NCBI GenBank assembly: GCA_034698045.1 | Contig: JAQGAU010001250.1 | Location: 1-20,263, forward strand | Origin: Paramacrobiotus richtersi | Taxonomy: Eukaryota; Tardigrada; Eutardigrada; Parachela; Macrobiotidae | Length of the DNA stretch: 20,263 bases | Direction: 5' to 3' | Shown: piece after piece, positions 10,460-18,536 of the stretch | Numbering within the stretch: the first letter of the stretch is position 1 | Layout: every line of letters begins with the position of its first letter | Notes under the pieces: model-generated | Told to the model about the DNA's origin: nothing | Databases searched by the model: none | The model's input: the letters and a program-made list of their open reading frames with translations, nothing else | Translations under genes and position numbers: made by a program

Positions 10460-10850
10460 AAGGAACGAGCTTTTTGGGTATCATTGTGCGCTGTGTGATA
10501 AAGTGCATTACCGCCGTTGAATGCTTTGAGGGTCATTTTATTTGGTTCAATATTACAGTCAGCGAAGTCCCATCAAATGGACAAACTGCTGTTCGTCGGA
10601 CGATCACAACAGTTCTTACTGAGCTGCTGTGAGGTGGTGTCTTTGTTTACATAGACGACATAACGTACGTCGTAAAACATAGGAGTACCTCGCCGGTGTG
10701 AAACGGTATTGGAGCGGCTGAGCCCCGCTGAAGCCGAACGTAAGCTCTTCAGAACCATGGTCAGGTTGTATGGTTTCTCTTGGTTGGAGATGAGGTTCTG
10801 GAAGCGTTCGAAGGGCTGCTGCACAATCTGGAAAGATTAAGTAGTTCGAA
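10460..10850 (+). mobile_element. Ty3/gypsy-type reverse transcriptase fossil, partial
   Basis: The core shows the catalytic reverse transcriptase signature VYIDDI (near 10645), preceded by sequence resembling the palm region of gypsy polymerases and followed by a thumb-like VLERL segment. Only part of the reverse transcriptase domain is present; no capsid, protease, integrase or terminal repeats adjoin it on this strand. It is clearly broken, with several breaks, and looks old. It overlaps in domain content with the fossil at 15.0 kb, so the two derive from different copies. Confidence 0.75.
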
Positions 10851-11466
10851 TCGCGTACTGAAACGATGATTTCTGAATCAGGCTAGTCACTGTGAGGTAT
10901 GTTGCTTTGCAACATTCTTCTGGAATGCGAGTCGCCCGCTAATGCATACGCCCCTTCAGCCACGTCACCAGTTGCAATATAAGTGTCCTCTTTGACGGCA
11001 AGTAGTTTCCCATCTTAACTTAGCTGCTTATAACAACAGAACGTAATGCAATAGTCTTTTCACAACTAAACTACACGTAAGTTTTTGGCCACAATCCGAC
11101 AACCTCCACTATACGTTGCTTGGTTTCTCATCACCGGCTAAAGAGCCCATGACTTTCTGCATCGACTTCGGACCTTCAGCAACTGGCTGAGTCAAGGTAG
11201 TCAGACGCCTTCCCAGTTGTCTGCCGCGGGATTCCAGGTTCTAGAAAAGTTAGGTACTACAGTATGCTACAATTCTGCAGTGAAAAAAAGCAAGTTTATG
11301 ATCATTTAGACATACATCTTTGGTGGTCTACGGACATCCTGAGTCTATTAAGTTTGTTGATTAACGAAACCGTAACCGATTCTCCAAGTGTGTTTAGTTT
11401 CAGTAATGGTGCCAGTCAGCTTGTTCAAAACCTGGCTTAGCGTAAGAGCGCTCCATCGTTTTATTG
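10851..11466. other. Unassigned between two gypsy fossils
   Basis: No frame longer than about 60 codons was found. It may contain further decayed retroelement sequence on either strand, but I could identify no domain. Confidence 0.4.
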
Positions 11467-11770
11467 TCATAGAAAACTCTTGGCATCACCTTGTGACGCT
11501 ATCCTGGTGTGCTGTACGAGCCCGATAAAATGACACGAACCAAATACATATTTAGTTTCTTTGTCATAGGGAGTGGTCCGGCTAGGTCTATACTCCATAA
11601 AGATACGTTCAAACACTGCAACTACAGCCATTGACCGCAAACAACCTTTTATCTTCCCATTGGGACTTTTGATTCCTTGACAACGTTCACATGTTGCGAT
11701 ATACCGCGTCACCTGTTACGCAAACCCAGGCCAGTAATATTTCCCATACACTGGTCGACCTGTACACTTC
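11467..11770 (-). mobile_element. Ty3/gypsy-type integrase fossil, antisense, partial
   Basis: On the minus strand this reads as the N-terminal part of a gypsy integrase: a YYWPG segment, then a Cys-x-x-Cys pair in YIATCERCQGIKSPNGKI that corresponds to the zinc-binding module, then FERIFME, which corresponds to the start of the catalytic core. The rest of the core is not recognisable downstream. It is broken, with a few breaks, and is oriented opposite to the two polymerase fossils, so it belongs to yet another insertion or to a rearranged copy. Confidence 0.75.
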
Positions 11771-11829
11771 TCCAATTTTATTTCCGTCGTCCAAGGATGC
11801 TAAACATTACAACCACCCGAAAAGCATGA

Positions 11830-12153
11830 ATGGACATGCCTTTGCAAAAAGAATCATCTCTATTACGAGCCCGAACCGCGCTAGCCGTCGAAGCGCGTTT
11901 TGAAGATACACACTTGATCGTTAATGTTTTCCGCACGTGGAGGTGCAGGATCATGGGCGCAAAGTTACAGTCCACAGTATTCGAATCTATGGCGCGTTTG
12001 CGAGCCATGCTTCCTACTGGAAAGACGAAAGGAGTTATAAAAGAGCTCGAAGCCAGTGCTTCCGCAAAACCTGAAGCTTTGACCCCAGAACTCGCTCGGA
12101 ACCGCGCCGAAAACAACTCAATCCCAAAAAAACCAACATTGAAAAGACTGTGA
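11830..12153 (+). CDS. Small ORF, unknown helical protein
   Basis: An ATG-started frame of 107 codons ends in TGA at 12151-12153. The predicted protein is mostly helix-forming. It has a basic middle (TWRCRIMGAKLQ) and an Ala/Glu/Lys/Pro-rich tail ending NSIPKKPTLKRL, which looks more protein-like than most frames here. The opposite strand is also open for 112 codons, so selection on one strand is not proven. It sits directly beside the antisense integrase fossil and could be retroelement-derived, or an exon whose partners lie outside this stretch. I do not recognise a family. Confidence 0.25.
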   Translation: MDMPLQKESSLLRARTALAVEARFEDTHLIVNVFRTWRCRIMGAKLQSTVFESMARLRAMLPTGKTKGVIKELEASASAKPEALTPELARNRAENNSIPKKPTLKRL

Positions 12154-12690
12154 TGGAATTACATTGAAATGAGTAGCTAGACGGCCTGAAAAGCGACTTC
12201 CAGTCCATTTCAATAAGGTGGACTGCTGACCTTGTTCGGGAAACACACAAGCGGTTAAAATATTTATTCTGCAGTGCATAAATAATAATAAGCTTAGTTG
12301 GTTTTATGCAGATTTAGGCTTAGTTGAAATGTTCTCGATAAAGGAGAGATTCGCTATGACGTTGGAGCAGTACGCAACGGTTTACGTAGTAGTCACTGCC
12401 CCTTGGAGTTAGACCAAAGTAGCCGAATGACCGAAGCTTGCAGAAGTATGATACTTGGTTAGATATTGGTCATGAATATACTCTGCATTTTAAATTGGCT
12501 GCTGTTAGTCTTGGAAATGTAAATGAAGCTCACAATTGCTTTTTCCTGCCGAGCATCAATCCTGAGCGCAATTTATATTCCCAGCGCCTTTGTGCTGGAA
12601 AAGTGTGTGACCTTTACAGAATTTACCTGGTCTGTGAACTATAAGATGTAGTTAGCGCAAACCCGGCCTATAGGAAGTCGATGTTTTTTT
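12154..12690. other. Unassigned
   Basis: Short frames only. A + frame at 12438-12644 is open for 68 codons but matches nothing I know. Confidence 0.4.
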
Positions 12691-13480
12691 CCAGAAGAAG
12701 AACTACAGATTTTACGCGGATCTAGAATATGCGTTTCAGATATTAGACGGTCCTTACGAAGTTTTGAAACAAACGTCACCTAACACACGTTAATGGAAAT
12801 CAGCTGCAATAGGCTGAGGAAGGGAATCCATTTCCACATACGAAGCGATCAATACAGGCATAATCCCACACCATTATTAAAGTACACACTGCGTCTTGGA
12901 ACGGAGAGCGGACCACCGGGAACGGAGCCATGAAACTGGGATCCTAGAGAATTAATGGAAGCATCCAGTTTTGGGTAGACTTTCGTACTGATACTTACAG
13001 AACATGGAATTGGGTTACTTAAACGATACTTTCGTTTCTGCCTTCTAGCTAAAAACCATTTCTTGTGCTGAATGTTTCAGGAATGCTGTTGTTGTAGGGC
13101 CGTGCGCTAGTGTGTGTACAAGGATAGATACTGCACAGCCAGCAAAAGTCTAGAAAGCACGTTCGGAACGCGTAGTGGTCCCAAAAGAGCAGTACGATCC
13201 AGTGCCAGTAATGGTCTCATACGTGAAGTCTGGATCTCAGTACGTTTTGTATGAACATCGGGAGGATTTACCAGCAACCCCAAGGTTGAAATTGATTCCT
13301 ACGATGCCTACTGGAGATATTGACAAACCACCTTTCAGGCTCAGTTTGATACTACCAAAATTGATGACAAAATGACAAATCGAATTATGCTTCCGATGGA
13401 GTTCGTTCATAACAAGATTTCCTATGGGGATTCCTTGTACTTTCAAAAATTTGCGGAATATTGACCCGTAATATTACCAA
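12691..13480 (+). pseudogene. Patchy protein-like sequence, faintly similar to a zona pellucida-type domain
   Basis: Two + frames alternate in protein-like quality. One frame (13175-13375) runs 66 codons with VMVSYVKSGSQYVLYEHRED. The other, near 13277-13450, contains NPKVEIDSYDAYW, then TTFQAQFDTTKIDDKMTN, and ends with GDSLYFQKF. The order of a Val-Glu-Ile-Asp-Ser segment followed by a Tyr-Phe-Gln segment recalls the second half of zona pellucida-type domains of cuticle proteins, but the cysteines that define that domain are missing. The frame change and an in-frame stop point to decay. I hold the family assignment weakly; an unrelated old gene or chance is equally possible. Confidence 0.2.
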
Positions 13481-13861
13481 GGTCATAACCATTATGTTGA
13501 AGCTGACATTTACATGCAGAGCAATTCGGGTACGGCGATCCGTATGTTTCAGCAGTACGATGCACTGGTTAGTGCAGTAGTTAGTGATGTAATATGTACG
13601 GCTGTTACGGGCAGGGGATTAACGTTACGAAGAGCACATCGCGGCCATGAATCAACTCAGTTCTTGGGGATGGCATCGTGGTCTCGGATAACATATCAAC
13701 ATGGAGTGCACTCAGCTGCTCGAAAGAGTAGTGTCTCAGTGCAACCCTGACTACCATAACTGTCTCCATCAGACCAAAGTGCAGTATCGCTGATATCTGT
13801 ATATTATCTTTAATGTAATGCAATCTGCAAGGCAAAACGTCAAGCCGGCGGCACCTGTCCG
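13481..13861. other. Unassigned
   Basis: A + frame at 13514-13750 (78 codons) and a minus frame at 13605-13874 (89 codons) overlap; neither shows a recognisable domain. Confidence 0.35.
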
Positions 13862-14257
13862 TCAGAAGAAGCATCCCTCAAACTTCCAAGGAACAGAAGC
13901 GACAGCCGAGAAGAAAGAACAAACAGTTGTGAATATCGAAACGGACGCGCTAAGCGTAATCCATTCACCTGCTAAAAGGGAATTTGTTTGAACCGTACAA
14001 AGCCGGTTGCAGTCATTTGCAGAAGAAGGATCCGTGTCGGCAGTTGTTTGGTAGACGAGTAACTGCGCCACAACTCCGAATAAGGCTCCAAAAAGGTGCC
14101 CACCGACGCGCCGCCACTCTTCAGCGATGATATTACGGCTGTTCGGATAATAAAAGGGGCCCAAAAAGAAATGTAATGTGTAGTGGAACACTGGAAGGCA
14201 GCCAGCAGCTGCTACCAGGACGAGACTATCGCGGGGTGGCAGCGCCAGAAGTAGCAC
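13862..14257 (-). CDS. Open frame for a possible two- or three-helix membrane protein, unrecognised
   Basis: The minus-strand frame is open for 131 codons; the 5' limit shown is a GTG, not an ATG, so it would have to be an internal exon or start elsewhere. It has hydrophobic stretches around residues 10-35 (LVLVAAAGCLPVFHYTLHFF), 53-67 (HLFGALFGVVAQLLVY) and 98-120, separated by polar loops. Opposite it, a + strand ATG at 13818 opens a 57-codon Lys/Gln-rich frame ending at 13991. Hydrophobic and hydrophilic frames commonly face each other by the code's structure, so only one, or neither, is real. No family was recognised. Confidence 0.2.
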   Translation of the reverse strand: MLLLALPPRDSLVLVAAAGCLPVFHYTLHFFLGPFYYPNSRNIIAEEWRRVGGHLFGALFGVVAQLLVYQTTADTDPSSANDCNRLCTVQTNSLLAGEWITLSASVSIFTTVCSFFSAVASVPWKFEGCFF

Positions 14258-15004
14258 TGTGCAGTGTACAAATGTACGTGCGTGTAATAAGCGCCGCTCT
14301 AGTTATAAGTCGCGTTTTTCAGGTTCTGTGACGTGCACAGGAGCTGTTTAGAATTGTGCAGTCAGTCTATAACGCAACGCGAAACAGGCACAGTTTGTGT
14401 CAATAGACTCAACATTGGTCACCAGGCTTGCGTGTAACCGTTGTAACCGGTCACGCAGTTGTAACCGTTGTTGCACTGGTACAGCGAGCCGGCAGTGAAT
14501 TATGATTAGAAAATGCTGCGATGTTTTTCATCCGAATTAACTCGCCGAGAAATATCTGAATGTTCTCTTCGGTTGGCTATACTGCGTTACCGTTTTCAAC
14601 AACGATGCCGGTGACTGTAACTGGCTTGTTAAAGCTGTTGACGAGGATTCCGTGGACCAGCCACCACGAAGAAAATAAAAAGCACGCGCTCGAACTCCAA
14701 CCGCGTATCCATTAGGTTATTTGGTTTAGAGGTGGAAAAAAGCTGCACGTGAGTGTACGTGGTGTTCAGTACCGCCCGGCAAAAAATACCCCAGCAAACC
14801 CTGGTCGAAACTTCTGGTGCCACTCAGCTGCTCATATTCTTGGGAGGGCTGTTGTGGGCAACGACTCCTGTGCTGCTGACAAAGTTATCGTTTTGCACGT
14901 TTCTAGTTGAACAGTCACTTGAACTTGTTCAGCTTTTTCGGAGATTCTGTTAGTTTTTGTGTTAATAAACTTGTTCCTGTTTGTTATAAACTTAACTGTT
15001 CAAG
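14258..15004. other. Unassigned stretch upstream of the second gypsy polymerase fossil
   Basis: There is no convincing gene. The + frame 14753-14953 (66 codons) is hydrophobic and unrecognised. A polyadenylation-like AATAAA at 14964-14969 lies about 40 bp before the polymerase fossil. It could belong to a decayed long terminal repeat, but I saw no matching copy on the other side. Confidence 0.35.
14434..14471. repeat. Three short GTAACCG motifs, two within an 11-bp direct repeat
   Basis: GTAACCG occurs at 14434, 14443 and 14461; the 11-bp GTAACCGTTGT occurs at 14434-14444 and 14461-14471. It may be a small decayed tandem repeat or a cluster of Myb-type AACNG sites; no gene start is nearby to decide. 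Confidence 0.5.
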
Positions 15005-15820
15005 ATGACTAATCCAACAATCCAGATTTGTGATGAATTTTTGATAATCCAACGCCCCGAGGGAATGTGGAACGACTGGAGCGATCTGCAAAATGTCCAC
15101 TCAAACATTTCAAATGCAATTTTGGCTTCTCTTAAATCGAATTACTCGGCCACGTGGTCAACACCGATGGCATTGGTCCAAACCTGAAATGAATTGAGGC
15201 GATTTCACTTCTTGAAAAGCCAGAAAAAAAAGCAAATCCGGTCAATCCTTGGGTACTATCAACGCTTCATTCCGGACCTTGCCACCAAAACCGAAGCACT
15301 ACGACTGCTGACACACAAAGACACACCGTTCCTTTGGACGGATGAACACGACTTTGCCTTTGAGCTCATCAAAAGGTCACTGACGTCTCATCCAACCTTC
15401 GCCCATTTCGATCCAGACATCCTTACATCGTGGAGATTGACGCCAGTGGAGTAGGACTCGGAGCCGTTCTTCACCAAATTGATCCTAATGGCACAAAAAG
15501 AGCCATCGCCTACGCCTCCCAAATACTATCCAAATCCGAATCAATTACAGTGCCACCGAATAAGGACATCTTGCTGTTGTCTGGGCCCAAAAAATGTTCC
15601 GAGCGTATATCGGCGATCCGAACGAAATGTTCGAGGTCATCACCGATCATAACGCATTGAAAGGCCTCATTACTGCAAAGAACTTGACGGGTCGCCATGC
15701 CCGTTGCGTCCTTCGCCTATAACCCTTCAACTTCACGACTGCATACAGGCCGGGCAAGCAAAACGTTCTAGCCGATATGCTCTCCAGATACCCTTTTGAC
15801 TCGGCAAAAATTCCCGCGGG
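15005..15820 (+). mobile_element. Ty3/gypsy polymerase fossil: end of reverse transcriptase plus RNase H
   Basis: The sequence covers the connection region after the reverse transcriptase palm (ILGYYQRFIPDLATKTE, near 15256), the RNase H start (a VGLGAVLHQ segment near 15445 and AIAYASQ near 15505), and its end (ITDHNALKGL near 15638, then YRPGKQNVLADMLSRYP near 15745). These are typical Ty3/gypsy blocks in the usual order. The 5' polymerase, capsid and integrase parts are absent and no terminal repeats were found. It is broken, with roughly four breaks, but is better preserved than the 10.5-kb fossil and so probably younger. Confidence 0.9.
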
Positions 15821-16253
15821 CCAGAGGTTCACCACTCCTTTTTTCCATATCTCTACTGTGGACCTTTGCACTTCACTTTCCTAAAATTACGGGGTACTCT
15901 ACTTTTGAAACGATTAAGCGTGTAACTGAGACGGGAATATTGCATCTCCTACTTGGACGGTGCGTGACATAAACTCTTTCATTTCTGAAATGGTGTATAT
16001 ATTTTAAATAAGGAGTAGACGGATAATAACCGCAAGACGAGCAGGGTTGTAGCCGCAGCAGTGTTGACATGGCAGCTGATTTAGCAAACTTGTACAAGTT
16101 GTAGAGTAAGTGAACGAACCACGCAAAAGGTTATTTATAGCATACTAGATGCGTAGTGTATGTTTCTTTAATTTTTCTCTCTCTCCTGTTTCTCTCTTAT
16201 CATCACTTATCCTATCTTTTTAGTCTTATCCTTGGTCGTATCCTGTCTTATCA
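15821..16253. other. Unassigned, with a pyrimidine-rich tract at about 16165-16250
   Basis: Bases 15821-16160 hold only short frames. From about 16165 the + strand is rich in T and C, with CTCTCTC and five copies of CTTATC or TTATCC-like words, leading to an acceptor-like TTCTTCAG at 16276-16283 just before the next open frame. It may be a long polypyrimidine tract or a decayed simple repeat. Confidence 0.4.
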
Positions 16254-16610
16254 ATGTGTGATAAATGTCTGATTATTCTTCAGATGCCTTCAGTGTGTAT
16301 GGTCTCTGGATATCTGAAGCCCTCGCAAACGAGGCATCTGTCCGTCGAACACATTACCCGCCATACACTGGCTAAACGGGTCATTGCGGGCGAGAAACTT
16401 GATGTGTTCCCGTATCCCCGTTGTCCAGAAGAAGACCCGTGTCGTTGCTGTGCTCTCAGTCGTCGTGGCGCCACTACCAATACCCATCTACGTCGCGAGT
16501 TTTCGCGCCATCGCAACCGGCATAACTTAGCGATGCTTTTGGAACATGCTCTGACGGTTCTACGTACTTCGTTAGCTGCAGGCAAAGACGAATACCAGCG
16601 CTTATATTAG
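16254..16610 (+). CDS. ORF for a small basic protein with a Cys cluster, unknown function
   Basis: The frame opens at ATG 16254, with a second in-frame ATG at 16284, and ends at TAG 16608-16610. The predicted protein of 108-118 residues is His/Arg-rich and has a compact cysteine group, RCPEEDPCRCC, in its middle, followed by an amphipathic helix, HNLAMLLEHALTVLRTSL. Local GC content is above that of the flanks and third positions favour G/C, as in real coding sequence. The minus strand is also open for 101 codons across the same bases, so the evidence is not decisive. An acceptor-like TTCTTCAG sits directly before the ATG at 16284, so it could be a terminal exon. I know no family that matches. 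Confidence 0.35.
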   Translation: MCDKCLIILQMPSVCMVSGYLKPSQTRHLSVEHITRHTLAKRVIAGEKLDVFPYPRCPEEDPCRCCALSRRGATTNTHLRREFSRHRNRHNLAMLLEHALTVLRTSLAAGKDEYQRLY

Positions 16611-16827
16611 TTATTGAAGTGCAACACTTGCCGGCAACAGGAATCGAGAATGTCTAAGAAGATGGACACAACTGACTGACATATCGCGACCATTACGGAA
16701 CAGCATTGTTATTCGAAGGCGATAATGGCATGGATCGATATCGCAATCAACTTAACCGCTCTAATTGCTTAATATATCCACAGCATACTGTTCACAGCAT
16801 ACTAAAAATGTTTATTGGAAAAACGGC
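16611..16827. other. Intergenic, nothing recognised
   Basis: AT-rich with dense stops. The word ACAGCATACT occurs twice (starting 16781 and 16794), probably a trivial duplication. Confidence 0.5.
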
Positions 16828-17094
16828 TTAACCCAGCCAAGCGTCAAAAATGGATGCGTGTCGAAGTTTCATGAAGAGACTTTTGACAGTGTTACCGTTT
16901 GCTAATTGGGAGCAAACGGAACAAATTGGGATGTCCAGTGACCCTCTTTCGGCCAAACCCAGCAGAGGCAGGGTGGTCAAGAAACGGGGGCATACTCTGG
17001 CGAAACCGCAGCACGCGATAACCCGAACAGCAAGCTGATGCAGCCACTGAAACACTTCGTTAATACGAGTTCCAGAGCTTTCTTCGGCAGTCAT
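16828..17094 (-). CDS. ORF overlapping the 207-codon frame, unknown protein
   Basis: It starts at a true ATG (17092-17094) and is open for 88 codons to a TAA. The predicted protein begins MTAEESSGTRINEVFQWLHQ and later has ICSVCSQLANGNTVKSLFMK, including a Cys-x-x-Cys. Its first 35 bases overlap the end of the longer upstream frame on the same strand, offset by one base. That arrangement could reflect one gene broken by a frameshift, an unrecognised intron, or a frameshifted pair as in some mobile elements. No family was identified. Confidence 0.35.
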   Translation of the reverse strand: MTAEESSGTRINEVFQWLHQLAVRVIACCGFARVCPRFLTTLPLLGLAERGSLDIPICSVCSQLANGNTVKSLFMKLRHASIFDAWLG

Positions 17095-17683
17095 ACATAG
17101 CTAGATTCGGCAGATGCAGAGAGAGCGCTCGAGAAATAAGGAAGGAGCCAGAAGCCTCCATTCTCGGACCTGCATCCGCGAAGAGTTTATCATTAACCCG
17201 TGGGAAGTCTAGTGTCATGTCAAGCGCTTTCGACACAACTAAAGCAACGGATACCTCACCGGAAGTAAGCTCGCCAAGCTCACCCGTATGCCCCGTAGCT
17301 TGAAGTGGACTTCTGCTCAGTCGAACCCGGTAAACGGCTCCGTCAACGCCCTCGTCGACCATTGAAGTCCTTATTCGTTTTTTGGTGCTTTTTTGTCCGA
17401 AAGTCTTGGCGATGTAATCCAAAGAAAACACAACCCTTTGACCTAAGTTTAATATTCCATTAACCGGCTGTGGATTCGTACGCTGACCCTGTGTCCGGGC
17501 TACCGCTCGCAGCGGCTTCACTAAGCTGGTTTTTGTCGATATCGTCCAGCCGGGGCTTGGTCCTAGTTCCTCCAATGTGGGCTCGACGGGCAGCGAATGC
17601 GGTAGATAAAACCTCGACTGCCTGGGCAATCGGGGCACGATGTTGTACAGGCTCGCGCCGAGCAAGGCTTGATGTCTATTCAA
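17060..17683 (-). CDS. Longest open frame of the window, 207 codons, unknown protein
   Basis: The minus-strand frame runs 207 codons from a TTG at 17683; a stop lies just upstream, so there is no ATG at its 5' edge. The sequence TTTGAATAG (17679-17687, minus) could be a splice acceptor, making this an exon. Composition is balanced, with a Pro/Arg-rich first third (LPRQSRFYLPHSLPVEPTLE) and a middle with strand-like segments such as QRVVFSLDYIAKTFGQ and TSGEVSVALVVSKALDMTLD. By a rough stop-frequency estimate a frame this long is unlikely by chance in 20 kb. I do not recognise it. It abuts the tandem-repeat cluster and runs into the 88-codon frame downstream, so it could be a mobile-element protein or a decaying host gene. 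Confidence 0.45.
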   Translation of the reverse strand: MNRHQALLGASLYNIVPRLPRQSRFYLPHSLPVEPTLEELGPSPGWTISTKTSLVKPLRAVARTQGQRTNPQPVNGILNLGQRVVFSLDYIAKTFGQKSTKKRIRTSMVDEGVDGAVYRVRLSRSPLQATGHTGELGELTSGEVSVALVVSKALDMTLDFPRVNDKLFADAGPRMEASGSFLISRALSLHLPNLAMYDCRRKLWNSY

Positions 17684-17689
17684 ATACTA

Positions 17690-17820
17690 ACACTTGTCAC
17701 AACGCCGACCCTCCAACCGTACATACACACTTGTCACAACGCCGACCCTCCAGCCGCACAAAAACACTTGTCACAACGCCGACCCTCCAACCGTACATAC
17801 ACACTTGTCACAACGCACAC
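17690..17820. repeat. 37-bp tandem repeat, about 3.5 copies
   Basis: Units at 17690-17726, 17727-17763 and 17764-17800 plus a partial unit at 17801-17820. Each begins ACACTTGTCACAACGCCGAC. Units 1 and 3 are identical; unit 2 differs at a few bases near its end. Conservation this high implies recent expansion or conversion. Confidence 0.95.
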
Positions 17821-17836
17821 TTTCGTCGGCGGTAAT

Positions 17837-17890
17837 TACCGAATATTGTCACTTTCACTGGTTGTAAGTACCGAATATTGTCACTTTCAC
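17837..17890. repeat. Pair of 22-bp direct repeats with 32-bp spacing
   Basis: TACCGAATATTGTCACTTTC and the next two bases occur at 17837-17858 and again at 17869-17890, identical by eye. It lies between the 37-bp and the 21-bp tandem arrays. Confidence 0.9.
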
Positions 17891-17894
17891 CGGC

Positions 17895-18125
17895 GGATCT
17901 GTGAACCTTATGTGTCAGAGCGGAAACATTACGTTTAGAGCAGAACACTTTGTATTCGGATCTGTAAACTTTACGTTCAGAGCTGTACACTTTGTATTCG
18001 GATCTGTAAATTTTATGTGTCAGAGCGGAAACTTTACGTTCAGAGCTGTACATATTGTATTCGGATCTGTAAACTTTATGTGTCAGAGCGGAAACTTTAC
18101 GTTCAGAGCTGTACACTTTGTATCT
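17895..18125. repeat. 21-bp minisatellite of 11 units in A-B-C order
   Basis: Exactly 231 bp made of 21-bp monomers of three related types: A (GGATCTGTAAACTTTATGTG), B (CAGAGCGGAAACTTTACGTT) and C (AGAGCTGTACACTTTGTATT), each with one more base. The order is ABC, then a hybrid A/B unit plus C, then ABC and ABC, giving a 63-bp higher-order unit. All length changes are multiples of 21. Both strands stay open: + reads 7-residue units such as GSVNFMC, QSGNFTF, RAVHFVF; minus reads EYKVYSS, ERKVSAL, THKVYRS. No ATG-led gene frame clearly includes it, so coding status is open. Confidence 0.95.
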
Positions 18126-18536
18126 TTGTAGACAAGGTTATTTTTAAGTCAGTTAGCACTGCTGCAACGAACTATTCACGGAGGTGGTCGTTAGGAAGCA
18201 GACACGGCGATATCAAAAGTACACATATTTTGAAAGGGCTTCAAAAAGGGATCCGGAGTTCGCTGTCTACTGCTTGCCCTTCCTAGCGTTCTGCTCCGGA
18301 TCACATCACACGGGTAAGGGAAAAATGCACTGGCAATGTTTCTTATCAGATACGTCGATATAATCTGTTACCACGTGATTGCTAGAGTCTCGACTGAATC
18401 CGGTGCGCACAGTTTCACAATGTGAAAATTAGCTCTTTGCCGTGTTTCGTGGACGCAGATATCAGTTGGGACTCCGACGGATGATAAGGAAATCCTTACT
18501 GCGCTCCGGGACGCCGTTATATTCTTTTTTTGGCTG
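18126..18536. other. Unassigned between the minisatellite and the membrane-protein piece
   Basis: The + frame that crosses the repeat continues to 18286 without a recognisable domain. Stops are dense from about 18300 on. A segment near 18470-18540 reading DDKEILTALRDAVIFF could be the upstream part of the next feature in another frame. Confidence 0.35.

Noticed and set aside
10840-10856. GTTCGAATCGC, another B-box-like word
   Set aside because: The upstream sequence belongs to the gypsy polymerase fossil and cannot form a cloverleaf.
14600-15004. Possible gypsy long terminal repeat before the 15.0-kb fossil
   Set aside because: There is an AATAAA, but no second copy, no primer-binding site and no capsid region between it and the polymerase piece.
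17470-17835. 121-codon + strand frame running into the 37-bp repeats
   Set aside because: It overlaps the longer minus-strand 207-codon frame and half of it is translated tandem repeat.
17690-17890. Spaced repeats considered as a CRISPR array
   Set aside because: The 37-bp units are contiguous with no unique spacers, and the context is eukaryotic; it is an ordinary tandem array.
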